A stretch of DNA of 64,000 bases, taken from Sphagnum compactum. Lineage: Eukaryota; Bryophyta; Sphagnopsida; Sphagnales. The position numbers were made by a program, and so were the translations under genes. The notes under the pieces were generated by a model. That model was not told where the DNA came from. It saw nothing but the letters and a program-made list of their open reading frames with translations, and did no database searches. The stretch covers positions 6,458,515 through 6,522,514 of the forward strand of contig OZ234499.1 of the NCBI GenBank assembly GCA_965153455.1, in the 5' to 3' direction. Shown here piece after piece: positions 36,801 through 47,700 of this stretch (position 1 is its first letter; each line of letters begins with the position of its first letter).

Positions 36801-39800
36801 TACCATAGCATCCCAACTGACTTCAACAGCTTCCATAAGCTGAAAGTCAATGTCATACATTAAGCAACACACTGAGCTTCTGTCCCAAGACTGGCAGCAG
36901 TGTGAAGACTGGGCCATGATGCTGGCTAACTCAACAAACCCTAAAAGAGAAGGAAAAACCAAGGAGACCAAGAAGAAAGAGAAAACAAAAATAAGAATGA
37001 AAAAGAAAGAACGAAACAAGAAAAGAGGAAGAAATACTAGAGAAACAACACACAACACTTTTAGAGCATGATCTTTTAAGGACAAAGTGGGGTTTGGAAA
37101 GCTTCCCAAGGTAGTCATCAAGCTACAAACTATTTTGAGGCAGGAAGCTGTAATGACAACTGCCATCTCCAAATTTGGCAAAATCTGAAATCTCAGAATA
37201 CACATGAGGCATGTGAATCCTATTAATACCTGCATATTCAGGCTTTTAGCAGAACCTAAGCATAAAGCTCATTCCTGCAAGTGTGCATGTTTTACCTCAC
37301 CAGCCAGTGCTAATTTCATGTTAGTGGCTACTTGTTTGTGGGTATCAGCTCTATTAGAAGAGCATCTCAAGTTCTGTTATAAGAATCATACTTGTTTCGT
37401 CGATCTCTGGAGATCTCTATGTAAGTTTCAGTGATAGATAACAGTGCAAATGTGAGTGCTGCATTTCATTTCTCAGCTAGCTGAGGAATGAAATGACTTC
37501 AGAGCTCAACAGGCTTGGACAGTCAAACATTTCCAAGGAAGGGATCACCACACTATCTAGGGGAAAAAAACAAAAAGTGAACAAACCTCTTCATTCCCAA
37601 GAGGAGGTGGCCGTGCGCGTCCCCACACCAGTGCTGGTGAATCATTCTGGTACCATTCCACAATCATCATGAACATGAGACAGCTGAGGCACTTGGCAGA
37701 GAAAGGAAACCAAAATCACAAGGGCACACCACATTGGCCACAACTTCAAAGAGATAAAAAGTGATTGAACCATTCACTCCACAACTACAGGACATATTAA
37801 ACAGATCCCACTCTGAGCCAACATAAGAGCCAATAGCGGCCAGCAAAAGTACACACTGCCAGGTTCAAGCATATAGTCAATGAATATGATTTGTTGTATG
37901 GAGTCTTCAACAGTGGACTGAATGCCCTGTTTGATATCTGTGCAAATGCAGAAACCATGGACAATTGAAAATGAAGAGCTTACAGGAGAGGGTAATGGAA
38001 AATCTTCAAAGGACAAAGAGCTGGCGCAGGAATCAAGTACCTGCGTACCATCCACAAGCTCAAAGGTGCCTACATTAGTGGCTGCTTGTTCCTCTGCATC
38101 ACTCTTCTCATCTTCCTGCTGCTGATCACAAGAAAGTCACATTCCTTTAACAAACTTTCAGGTTCCCAAGTCTCTTATTAGGTCCCAAAATATATAGCTT
38201 GGCTAAATTTCAGCTGCCATCTGGAATGGCCAACAATTTGGCCTATTCTGCTCAACCTGTCATGGCAAGGTTGATGGTTACAAAACCAAGAGGAACTAGT
38301 CCCATCCTGAAACATCACCACCTTGATAAAATATCTTTCATAAGAATAGAGAAATCTCCATTCTCATGATGAAGAAAAAACAGCAAGGTTAACACTTCCT
38401 CAGGAAGCCATAGAAAGAACCAAACAAGGAAAGACAGAACAAACAAAAAACAAAAAACACACACTGGTATGAACAAAAGTGCCAGTCTCACACCTGTTCA
38501 GGGACCATCAACAGTAGTATGTATGATAGTGACTTAACTACCACAACTTCCCCACTGACTTCATCAGCTCCCTACAGTGGGTAAAGGCTGGTGACAAGCA
38601 TCAACCTGCGAACTGAGTTTCTGCTGCAATTCTGGAAGCAATGGGAAGACTCAGCCATACTACTGGCTAGCAACAGACCACAACCCCAAGGACAAGGAAA
38701 AAACAGACCGACAGAAAGGGAAAGAAAAAGTAAAGGAAAGAAGAACAGGGAAAGACTATGAACACCACCTTGATAAAAACACTATTGTAACCCAAAACAC
38801 AATATCTCTGTGAAGCAAAAACTACCTTATTCATCAAGTTTGCATGATCAAATACTTATGCCAGAGAACCAACCTCTGGCGAATCCTCCACTAAAATTTG
38901 TCCAGGTGCAACTGATGGTTCCTGCACTGCAATCCTGTCTGGTGGCAATGAACTTGACCTGCTGGATGAAGAATTGTCCTCATGAAACCTGTTAGGCGCA
39001 CGATCAAAATCCATTTCTGAATTGCCCAACAAACGACTTTCCCCAAATAAATGTGCACTTGTATCTCTTGCGAACTTAGTAACCATTGAGAACTTTTCCA
39101 GAACTTGGATGGATAAATCCCGTGCAGGATCTTTTGATTGCTTATGTTGTCTGTCCTCAGAAAGTCCCATGCTGTTCAAATTGCTGTTGCCATCCACCTC
39201 ATTTTTTTGGTCTTGATCTTGCTTGCGCACAACAGGATAAGCATCATCCTTGCTGGTAGAAGCAACCACTGCTGGTACACGAGCTACCTCTGTCAACTCA
39301 AGTGACATGAGACTCCTCTGTATGTAGAAGCACCCATGGCATGACAGTTTAGAGGCTGATCTATGTAGTTCTTGTTGGACCACTGCTCTCATGATGTACA
39401 GACATGCAGCCATGATTGAACTGAAGCATATTTAGCACAAGGAAGCAGCTCCATCAACATCTACATCATAATGACCAGCCTATACTTGTGCTGAGAACTT
39501 GATCCTGAGAGCCTCAAACAGGAGCAAGAGCCAAGCTCAATGCAACACAATTGAATACATGGAAGGGCTTCAAATTCTAAGCACCACAACAATCTTATGC
39601 TTACCCTTCAAACTTTTTTCTAGCACCTTAGAAACAAACATCAATGCACATGTTGACTTGGTGTGTTAGTGTGCAAGTTGAATAAAGAAAGCTGTGGAAT
39701 TATTATAATGTGTCTCAATTTTGTGACTCTTTGCAGAGATTATTCTGACAATATCTAAAGAAACTGCAGCACTAACCTGTAGAGGGTCCTGGACATCATT

Positions 39801-42173
39801 CACAAGGTACACATTGGCATCATCATTTGACCTGCAAATGCCACAGCAACCTATCCTGAGCATCTGTAACCCTTTCAACCAACTATATCACAATGTAGCT
39901 ACATCTTGGAGTCCTTGAAGAGGGTGAATACTTGGAAAAAGGTCAATATGCTGACAGAAACTTCACAGTTTCGCAGAAATCGACACTTGTCACAAAACAC
40001 ATTCAGCTGGAGGTTCCCACACCCAGTAAGTCAATTGCAAGTGTCTTAAAAAATCGACAAGTCACCCTCCAGGACAAGCTACAATAGGGTGCATTCACTT
40101 GTCCCTTCATGTGGAAGGGTTACCTTTGATCTTGAAATAAATACAAAAGCACTTGCAATGAGAATGTTGCAAAAGGCGGAAATGCATATTTTGGTTACCA
40201 ACCTCACTAGAATTGCATGAGCTTTCAATGTGGCAAGAAATTCTCGTACACCACCATTGTTAAAGTAGAGGGGAGGGAATGCCAGGCCTGTACAGACAAC
40301 CAGCAAAAGCTCAGAATGGAAACAATATGCAAGTTGGAATATCAGTTATGACAAGCAAACACAATTGGATGCAGAGGGTTTCACCCAAACTGAAATGTAC
40401 ACAGCATTCAAAGGAGATATAAATGCAGGTAAAAAGACCCAAAATTACCTGACAAGCCAACAGAGTAACATACCAGAGGTAAGTACAATGATAATGTACT
40501 GCCATCCAAGGGTTGGAGTATGACGGCGAATTGATCGCATCTCCGCCAATGAGACAGCTCGAATTGTGTACAGATTTCTGTCTGTTAAGGAAAACATTAT
40601 CCAAACCAATCAGATGTGAAGGACCTCACTATCACGAATACAGTCTTCAATATTCCAGTCCACCCAAGTTTTCAATTTTCCAGAAAACCATTCTCTGATG
40701 ATTTGCTACCTGATCCTGTGCGTCGGCCACCATTTGGAAGCAGAAATGCTCCATCTTTCACAAAACCTCCCTGAAGATTATAAGGGATCCATGTCTGCAC
40801 AATCCATGATTCAAAGGCATACATTTTGGAAACAAGAAGGACAAATTAAGTGACACTGTGAATTGCAAAACATACAGCAAAAACATCAACAAGATCAAAT
40901 TCCCAGCTTCAAAACTCAGTCTTATCCACAGCCTTGAACCATCTAGATGAACTGCTTGTCAGAAAAGTTTAAAATCTACAATGTGTGATGAGAATCTGGA
41001 CTTGCCAGAAATACATGACAACACAATGTGCAAAACTCACTCAGACAATCATTCAAACAAACAAAATAAAGACCCAAAGTCTCCCATTTCATTGCACTGT
41101 GAAGCTGTAGAACACTCTTTAAAACTGTTGTAAAGATGTACAGTGGAATCCAACAACTCCTATGTTCCTTGTCAAAAGGTAGTTAATATATGATCCGAAG
41201 TGCCTTGTACCATGAAAAGCGAAGGGTCTTGCTTGATAAGTCTTAGGCGGCCACTGATGCGTTCCCTAGCATGCTGTGTTGGGTACACCGAGACATTTTC
41301 TTTTACATACACCACCTGGTAAGAGTCCATGCTTCCACTCAGACTCATGCTCCCTTTGCCTTTGGATTTTCCTGGAATGGCATCACTCCCTCCCTGCCAA
41401 GGGTTTGGTCAAATCAGAAAACTCACAGCATCAGGTTCCTTTACTACCCTAAGAAATCAGAGAAGGGAGCAAATACAATCAATTGATTCTCATCCAGTTA
41501 CAAGTTCAAGATTACAAACTTAAGATCAGGTATACACAGAAGTGATCGGATCACATGTAGTAAGTGTTCTGTGGTTCTCTCTTAACAAAGCCATTCTATG
41601 TCTTTGTGGCTTTAGCAATGAGCTCAGAAGACAAGGTAGACATGGTCTTGAGAGATGGGAACTCTACCAAAAACTAGCATGCAATTTGTGAAGCTATGAT
41701 CATCAAAGCAATAGCCAAGTGCGTAGGGCTCATGGATCCCCCTTGCAAGCTGTTAAGGATCATCCAAAGTGTGAGAACTAGGGCTTTCCGGGAAATCAAA
41801 AGTCCATGACTTTCCTGGTTCCTGATTTTTCCTGGCTACTTGAATGTTTCTTTTTCTTCCAGGGAATCAGGAGAACCGTTTAGTCCGCACACACTTTGCA
41901 TGATCGGTTGATGAGGCGAACCAGATTCTCTTTCTTTGCGTAGACGACAAAATCTAGCATATGGTTTGAAGCCGCAAACACTTTGCAAGGCGGTGCTGAG
42001 CTCTAACCTCTAGGTTATTATTATTGCCCTTGATGCTGCTGGAAGAGAGAGAAAGAAGAAGGCACCTTGACGGTTGTAGCAGCAGATGGCGAGGCGCTCT
42101 GCGAAACAGCAGCATAATCCACATCGTCGACAAAATCTGCATTATCCGCAGTCAATGCCGTTTTCCCTCGCAT
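33883..42173 (-). CDS. TBC-domain RabGAP, plant TBC1D15-type
   Basis: Sixteen minus-strand exons splice in frame to 718 codons: 42066-42173, 41211-41393, 40710-40794, 40474-40581, 40203-40287, 39777-39831, 38874-39317, 38041-38121, 37587-37646, 36398-36496, 36013-36123, 35700-35771, 35366-35482, 35017-35166, 34467-34567 and 33883-34180. An acidic start with VDDVDYAA is followed by an N-terminal DUF3548-like part (RERISGRLRLIKQ, TWIPYN, IRRHTPTLGWQYI, GLAFPPLYFNNGGVREF). A variable linker precedes the TBC domain from about residue 400. VEKDVVR (493-499) supplies the arginine finger and YCQ (534-536) the glutamine finger; NFDLGYCQ, GMSDLLSPIL and DESEAFWCF are intact. The protein should speed GTP hydrolysis on a Rab GTPase, Rab7-type by homology, on endomembranes. 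The ATG at 42173 is the first in frame and gives the family-like acidic N-terminus. Confidence 0.94.
36690..37060 (-). mobile_element. SINE-like retroposon, copy 3 (older, diverged), in a RabGAP intron
   Basis: It shares with copies 1 and 2, in the same order, an ATGGC-CAGTCTTC block, GAAGCTGTTGAAGTCAGTTG, CATACATGTTGCTGTT and the purine-rich plus-strand segments. Divergence is clearly greater and no target-site duplication could be recognised. A minus-strand open frame of 196 codons across it (36645-37235) is a chance frame. It lies between the exons at 36398-36496 and 37587-37646, in the gene's sense orientation. Confidence 0.5.
38332..38762 (-). mobile_element. SINE-like retroposon, copy 2, with perfect 16-bp target-site duplication
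   Basis: The 430-bp segment is flanked by the identical 16-mer CACCACCTTGATAAAA at 38316-38331 and 38763-38778. It matches copy 1 throughout, including GGAGCTGATGAAGTCAGTGG and GTTGATGGTCCCT on the minus strand. Long exact target duplications are typical of LINE-mobilised retroposons. It has no tRNA-like A/B boxes that I can see and no coding capacity, and it lies in the RabGAP intron between exons 38041-38121 and 38874-39317, in gene orientation. Confidence 0.65.
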
Positions 42174-44193
42174 CTCTGTCTCTGTCTCACTCAATCCTTC
42201 TCTCCCGATTCTCCAAAAATCTTCTTATTAACGAAATTCCAAAAATCCTTCCCTCGTCGTCCTCCAGCAACCAAATACTTGCACAATACGTTTTCACCTT
42301 CCAAACGGGACTCAGAAAACAAAGCAGAAAACAAACAAACTACAGAAAATTCACAAAAAACCTTCACAAACAAACAAAAAAAAAACGAAAGCAAGAGGAG
42401 AAGTAAGGATCATCTTCATCGAACAAAAAAACTACACAAACTTCATCACAAAAAATTCACTGTAACCTTGGAACCAAAAAAAAGATTGAAAGCTCCCTGC
42501 GATGGACGAGAAACACGAATCTCCTTTTTCTTTTTCTTCTTCTTCGTCGTCGACTTCGACAAAACAACAACAGAGTTTTGTTTGTTTGCGTCAACTGCAA
42601 ACAAATGTGAGTTAAAGCTCTTCTGGAGTACTACACGTCTTCCCCCAAATTTGTTTTTCTAATGTTTTTCTTTTCTTCTTCTTTTTGGTATTTAAACAAG
42701 CGGCTAATAATTTCCCTTTTTTTAAAAAAATTTTATTTTATTTTTTTTTGCAATTTTGTGATGTTGCTCATTTGGCTAACATCCATCAGTAAATTTAGCC
42801 AATTTTGGTGATATTCAAAATGTGAAAGGTAGAAAATCTTAAGCACCATATCATATTATAAGCAATTGAGGTGATTTTTGGCGATTAAAAAAATTAAAAA
42901 ATCATTTTCTAGAGATTTACTTTAAGCTGAAATTTGCAAAAGAATTTTCTTTTTCAAGATACTTTTGGAAAAAATGGCGAAAAAATTATTGGGCTCATTC
43001 AGGGTAGTTTTTTTCCCCCAATTTTGTGTTATAGCGAAACAGGTGATCTATCAGAAGATTTAGCCAAATTTGGCTAAAGACCAGATATGAAAGTAAAAAA
43101 ATTAAGAATCTTTTTATATTTTGGCTACCTGCTGGAACCAATGGTTTTGTTTTTGCATCCCTAGTAACAACAAAAAAAGGGCAGTGCCACAAATACAACG
43201 GCTTTTTTTTTGGGGGGCAAAAATAACCCAAAGTCGCCACATTATGAGGAATTTGTTTTTGAACTTGCCATATAAGGACAATCGGTCCTAGCATTTTGCC
43301 AAAATATATCACAATTCCTAAACTATTCTACTTTCCTATTTTCTTGCTTTTGAAATATGACATTGCATCTTTCATGTGTTAAAGTTCATTTTAAGGGGAT
43401 TTGTTTTTGAATTTACAAAATCTGTGAATAAAAATAGAAGGTCCCCTATATTGATTATTGGGTAAAAATGATAATTTTATTAATTTTATAATTTTATTTA
43501 TTTATTCTGACAATCAAAATATAATTAATATAGGATATGTGTTTAATGCCTAGTATTAGAACAAAAAAATTAAAAACATGCAACATATGTATTAATTGAT
43601 AATAGGTTCAACTAATATTAGTAAGTTCAATTAGTAAATATGTAAGTGAGCTAGTTTTTTATAATAAATAAAATAAATTCTAGTAATTTACATGGATATT
43701 TTGTTTTGCCACCTCTCAGTTATCTAGTTTAAAAATATGTTAAATACATATGATATGTCCCAAAAACAATTATCACATGATTTTTACAATGTTCACTTGC
43801 ATTCTCGTCATTTCTCACAACTTCAAGTACTAAAATTAAGAATTTAAATAAATATAGGTTATCAAAATTTTGATGCAAATAAAAAATATTTTAAAATATA
43901 TGGTGGTTTTAAATATGTGCATATTAAAGTTTAGATAATAATAGGTGGGGGAAAAAAATAGTTCCTTCCACACAATTATTATACCCACCAAACAATATCT
44001 AATTTGATGCAAACAATGCAAAATTTCAAAAACTTAATGTCCTATTGGGTGTGTTCATTTCAAATTAATAAAAATTACCAAATTATATTTGGCATAAAAA
44101 TTAAATTATTTTTCAACAATTAACATAAAAATGAAAATGATAAAAGCATATATATGTCATAGTTGGGGGCTCTCACACAAAAAGGGACCCGAT
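42174..44193. other. RabGAP upstream region and divergent intergenic DNA
   Basis: The first 500 bases (to about 42660) are balanced in composition with AAAC/AAAAC runs and a CTT/CGTCGTC tract, fitting a leader and promoter. Beyond that the DNA is AT-rich. A block at about 42780-43140 carries TTGGCTA/TAGCCAA motifs and a stretch shared with 62448-62505, so it is repeat-derived. No gene is seen. Confidence 0.45.
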
Positions 44194-44250
44194 ATCCGGG
44201 TATCAATACATCTGGTATCCGCAGGTCTGATCCATAAATGATACCCGGAT
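44194..44250. repeat. 12-bp perfect inverted repeat, ATCCGGGTATCA ... TGATACCCGGAT
   Basis: Arms at 44194-44205 and 44239-44250 are exact inverse complements separated by 33 bases. Further GGTATCC and GATACCC half-copies occur nearby (about 44214 and 44260). It lies about 500 bases upstream of the TBL1 start codon. It could be a cruciform-prone site, a transposon end or a dyad binding site. Confidence 0.7.
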
Positions 44251-44751
44251 CCTCTTTTGATACCCACTCAACACGGGAATATACCGTGCAGAGTTGATAC
44301 CTAACTCAGCAAATGAATGCCACTGCCACGCCATCATGCCATGTCAGCAAACGGACACATCAGTAGTCCTGACGGACTTAAAACATTGCCAGTCTGTAGT
44401 CAGTACGTCCCCCACACAGTTCTAATAAGAATGGAAAACCCTAAAAGTGCAACACACTTTAAACCAAACCCTAAAACAGTGGCAAACCCTACCTCTTCTC
44501 CCACTACCACCTCTCTCTCTCTCTCCCGTCTGTCTCTCCTGTCCGTGTGCTTTGCTGCCATCCTTCTTTTGCCTATTTCTGCGCTTGTTGTCTCTGTACA
44601 ACAAGCGTTGGGGGATTCTTCGTTGCTGTCGTTTTCTCCTCCCCAACTCCCCCAGCCCCCCCCCCCCCGGTCTTTTCTTCTTCTTCTTCTTCTTCCTTCT
44701 GCATCGCTTGATCTTAACGGTTTTGTGTCTTCAAGAAATCCGAGGAGCACC
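44251..44751 (+). promoter_or_regulatory. TBL1-type gene promoter and 5' UTR
   Basis: The stretch becomes CT-rich (CTCTCTCTCTCTCCC at about 44513) and includes a run of about 13 C at 44656-44668 followed by a TCTTCTTCTTC tract, all before the ATG at 44752. CT-rich leaders are common in plant housekeeping genes. The 192-codon frame across it (44317-44895) runs through leader, exon 1 and into intron 1, so it is not the protein. Confidence 0.45.
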
Positions 44752-47700
44752 ATGACAACCATCACTTCCCACGAGCTCAACTTTCTCATCTTCCGCTACT
44801 TGCATGAATCAGGTACGTCTTCTTCGTCTTCTCTCGCATGTCTCGGAAGAGAAGAGGGAGACGAGCTTGTGAAGTCTTTAAGGGGGAATATATAGTATTC
44901 AGGGATTCATGATGCATAGCCTGCTGCTTTAGGCATATCTGGAGTAGGGTGAAGGGGGGAGAAGGGGTTCTTTGGTGGGCCTTTGGTTTAAAAAACAAGC
45001 GTGCATCGATCTCGTGGTTCTATGAACCAGACGCCATTACCAAGGGAGTAGGTTTTTTGGCATCTGTGGTTACAAGGACACATGAGCTTTTTTTTTAGGG
45101 TTTAAGAGCATCTGATGTACCCTAGGCTGAGGTCCAGAACCGAGCAATGGGATTACTGAGCATCAGTTTCTAGAATTATGTTGCAAGAATCTTCTTCTGG
45201 AAAATGGTATGCATCCAAACGTTTTGGAGAAGAGGAACTCATGATCTGCCAACAAACGTTAGAGGGTTTCTCTTTCCATCGAAGGCTGAATGGTGATGCT
45301 TGATATTGTACATAATCATGGGGAGTGATTTCATTGTACAGCACTTCCATTTTTTTTCAAGGCAGAAACTGCAACTTCTGATGTTTTAAAGGAAGTATGT
45401 GTTTATGATTTCAATTTGGACTTCCTGAAAAGGATTCTTCAGTTTGTAGTGTTTTAGCGTTTGGTAGCTCTGGTGTCAAGGATGAGGGTTCTATGCCCTG
45501 CTTCTCTTTGTATGTATTCATATAGACTGTATTTCTACTGACAAGGGACCATGTGTACATGATTACCTGAAAATATGAGAATAGAGAAAAGTTGATAGGG
45601 TGAATGCTTTATGTGCTTGCTGCAGGCTTCATACATTCTGCCTTTGTGTTGGGCTATGAAGCTGGTCTTCATAAGAAAAGTATTGATGGAAACCATGTAC
45701 CTCCAGGCGCCCTGGTCTCCTTTGTCCAGAAAGGGTTACAATATTTGGAGCTGGAAGCTAATTTGAATGATGTGAGCTCTTCTCTTCTCCAGCCTGAGTC
45801 CGTGGAGTCTGTCTACATTCTTTAGATTCAGCTCTGTTGAGAGCATTCTCATCACCATGGTTGTTCTGATCTTAGCACAATCCTCTTGGTTGGTAAGACA
45901 AACATAGAGAGTACCACACAGGGAAATTGTGCAGTGTGAGTTACCTACATTTTCAAATTGACAGCAGGCATGATATCAAGAAGGTGTAGGGTTATGCCAG
46001 TTTCCTCAAACTACTTGTCCTGAATGAGATCTCTTGCAGGATGGAACAGATGTTGATGGTGACTTCTCGCTTCTGCAACCAGTAGATCTTTTGACTAAAG
46101 ACATGATGGAGCTCCGCCAGATGATAAAGGAGAAGCGGTCAAAGATCGAGAGAGAGAAAGAGAAGGAGAAGGAGAAAGAGAGAGAAAAAGAGCGGGAGAA
46201 GGAGCGTGAACGTGAACGGGAGAGAGAAAGAGAAAGAGAACGGCAGGAGCGGGAGAAGGAAAGGGAAAGAGAAAGAGAGCGAGTAGAGCGTGAAAGGGAC
46301 CAAGAGAGGGAGAAAGAGAAGGAGAAAGAGAGGGAGAAAGAAAGAGAACGTGATCGTTTTGAAAGGGAGAAGGAACGTGAGGAAAAGGTTAAAGTTGTCA
46401 AGATTGAGGACACTCGAGTGCCCAGTGGAGGTTAGCCCAATCTCCTTTCAATTATGAATCTGTTTGGGTCTAACTGTGTCAGTTTTCCTCTTTCCTTCCT
46501 TATGTGATTGTTGCTATGATCTCTTGTTATTTGGTCTGAAATCTCAAACCTCCAGAAGGAGCTGATAAAGTCAGTTTTGGGAGTCATGGCTGCTCGTCAC
46601 GGCTTGTGATGATGAAGGTGATGATCTGACACTGACACTTTGTGAATGACACTCATAAGGTTATGACCATGATCAATTCATGTTGTGTTTGTTTGGGTTT
46701 TGCTGGAACTGATGGAATAGTTACCTTCAAAGTATTGTTGTTGAATTTCCTCTGCAATCTTGTAGATATATTGTTTGGTCCAAAATGTCATTAAAGTTAG
46801 CATCAGGGATTTTCAGAGTTTCTTCTCTGGTTGAATCACATGGTGCATGTAAAGGTTCTCATACATTGGGAGAATATGTATCTGTATGTACCTCGATGAA
46901 GGTGGCCTTAATGCTGAAAGTGCCATAGTTAAGATGGGAAATTGCTCCATTGCCTGACAGACTCATTTTGTCAAAGAGGTCTTTAAACTGTTATTGATTG
47001 TTATTTTGGAGCAGATCAAATGGAGGTGGCCAGTGCCCTAACACTTCAAGGCAATGAGATATTGCATTCCGATGTCACTATTCTTGAAGGCCATACGTCT
47101 GAGGTTTGGTTATGCCGTGTCTCTCTACTATTTCTGTGAGTCAATATGTGTATTGTATTGTTAACCAAACGTTTGTTGAAGAAATAATATTTCTATTGGG
47201 TGTTTCTGCCCTTGGTCTCTCAAATGATTTTCTGTGGGGCTTTTTATGCATGAGTGGGGAGCTCTTCTAAGTCCACTTTGTTCTCAAAAGTTGATGCACT
47301 TGAAGTTAAAATGATATGTAATCGTTTTCTCAGAATTTTGGGCAGATGATTCCATACCTATCTATACCCGTCACTGGGAGCTGATGGAAGTCAGTGGGTA
47401 GTCATGGCAGCTTGTCACGGCTATTTGTGACACAGTTGATGGTTGGACACTTTGTGAGTGGCACTCATAAGGTTATGACCACACTCATTGTCATGTCACT
47501 ATCAATTTGTTGAGATTTCTCTGCAATCTCATATATGTGTTATGGTAGCTGGCATACATGGTGCTGTTGTACTTCCTTGAATATGTGTGTGACTGTTGCA
47601 AATAGCTTCGCATTTTTTCTGTGCTTGTAGGGTCTGGTCTCCTTTTCAAAGGAAGCACTCTTCTTCACTGATGTGTTGTCAGACCTGAGAACTCTATAAC

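Noticed and set aside
36645-37235. 196-codon minus-strand frame in a RabGAP intron
   Set aside because: It lies across retroposon copy 3 and its T-rich segments, is low complexity, and the RabGAP reading frame skips it.
44317-44895. 192-codon plus-strand frame
   Set aside because: It runs from the TBL1 promoter through the leader and exon 1 into intron 1; the real protein starts at 44752 and leaves this segment at the 44812 donor.
46006-46413. Minus-strand frame of 135 codons rich in SLSLSFS
   Set aside because: It is the complement of the Glu/Lys/Arg tract of TBL1 exon 3, which is firmly supported on the plus strand.
47600-47690. Candidate first WD40 exon reading VWSPF after TGCTTGTAG
   Set aside because: The true exon at 47880-47926 encodes [16 protein letters not shown] with proper splice sites and phase; the earlier one has the wrong frame and no continuation.
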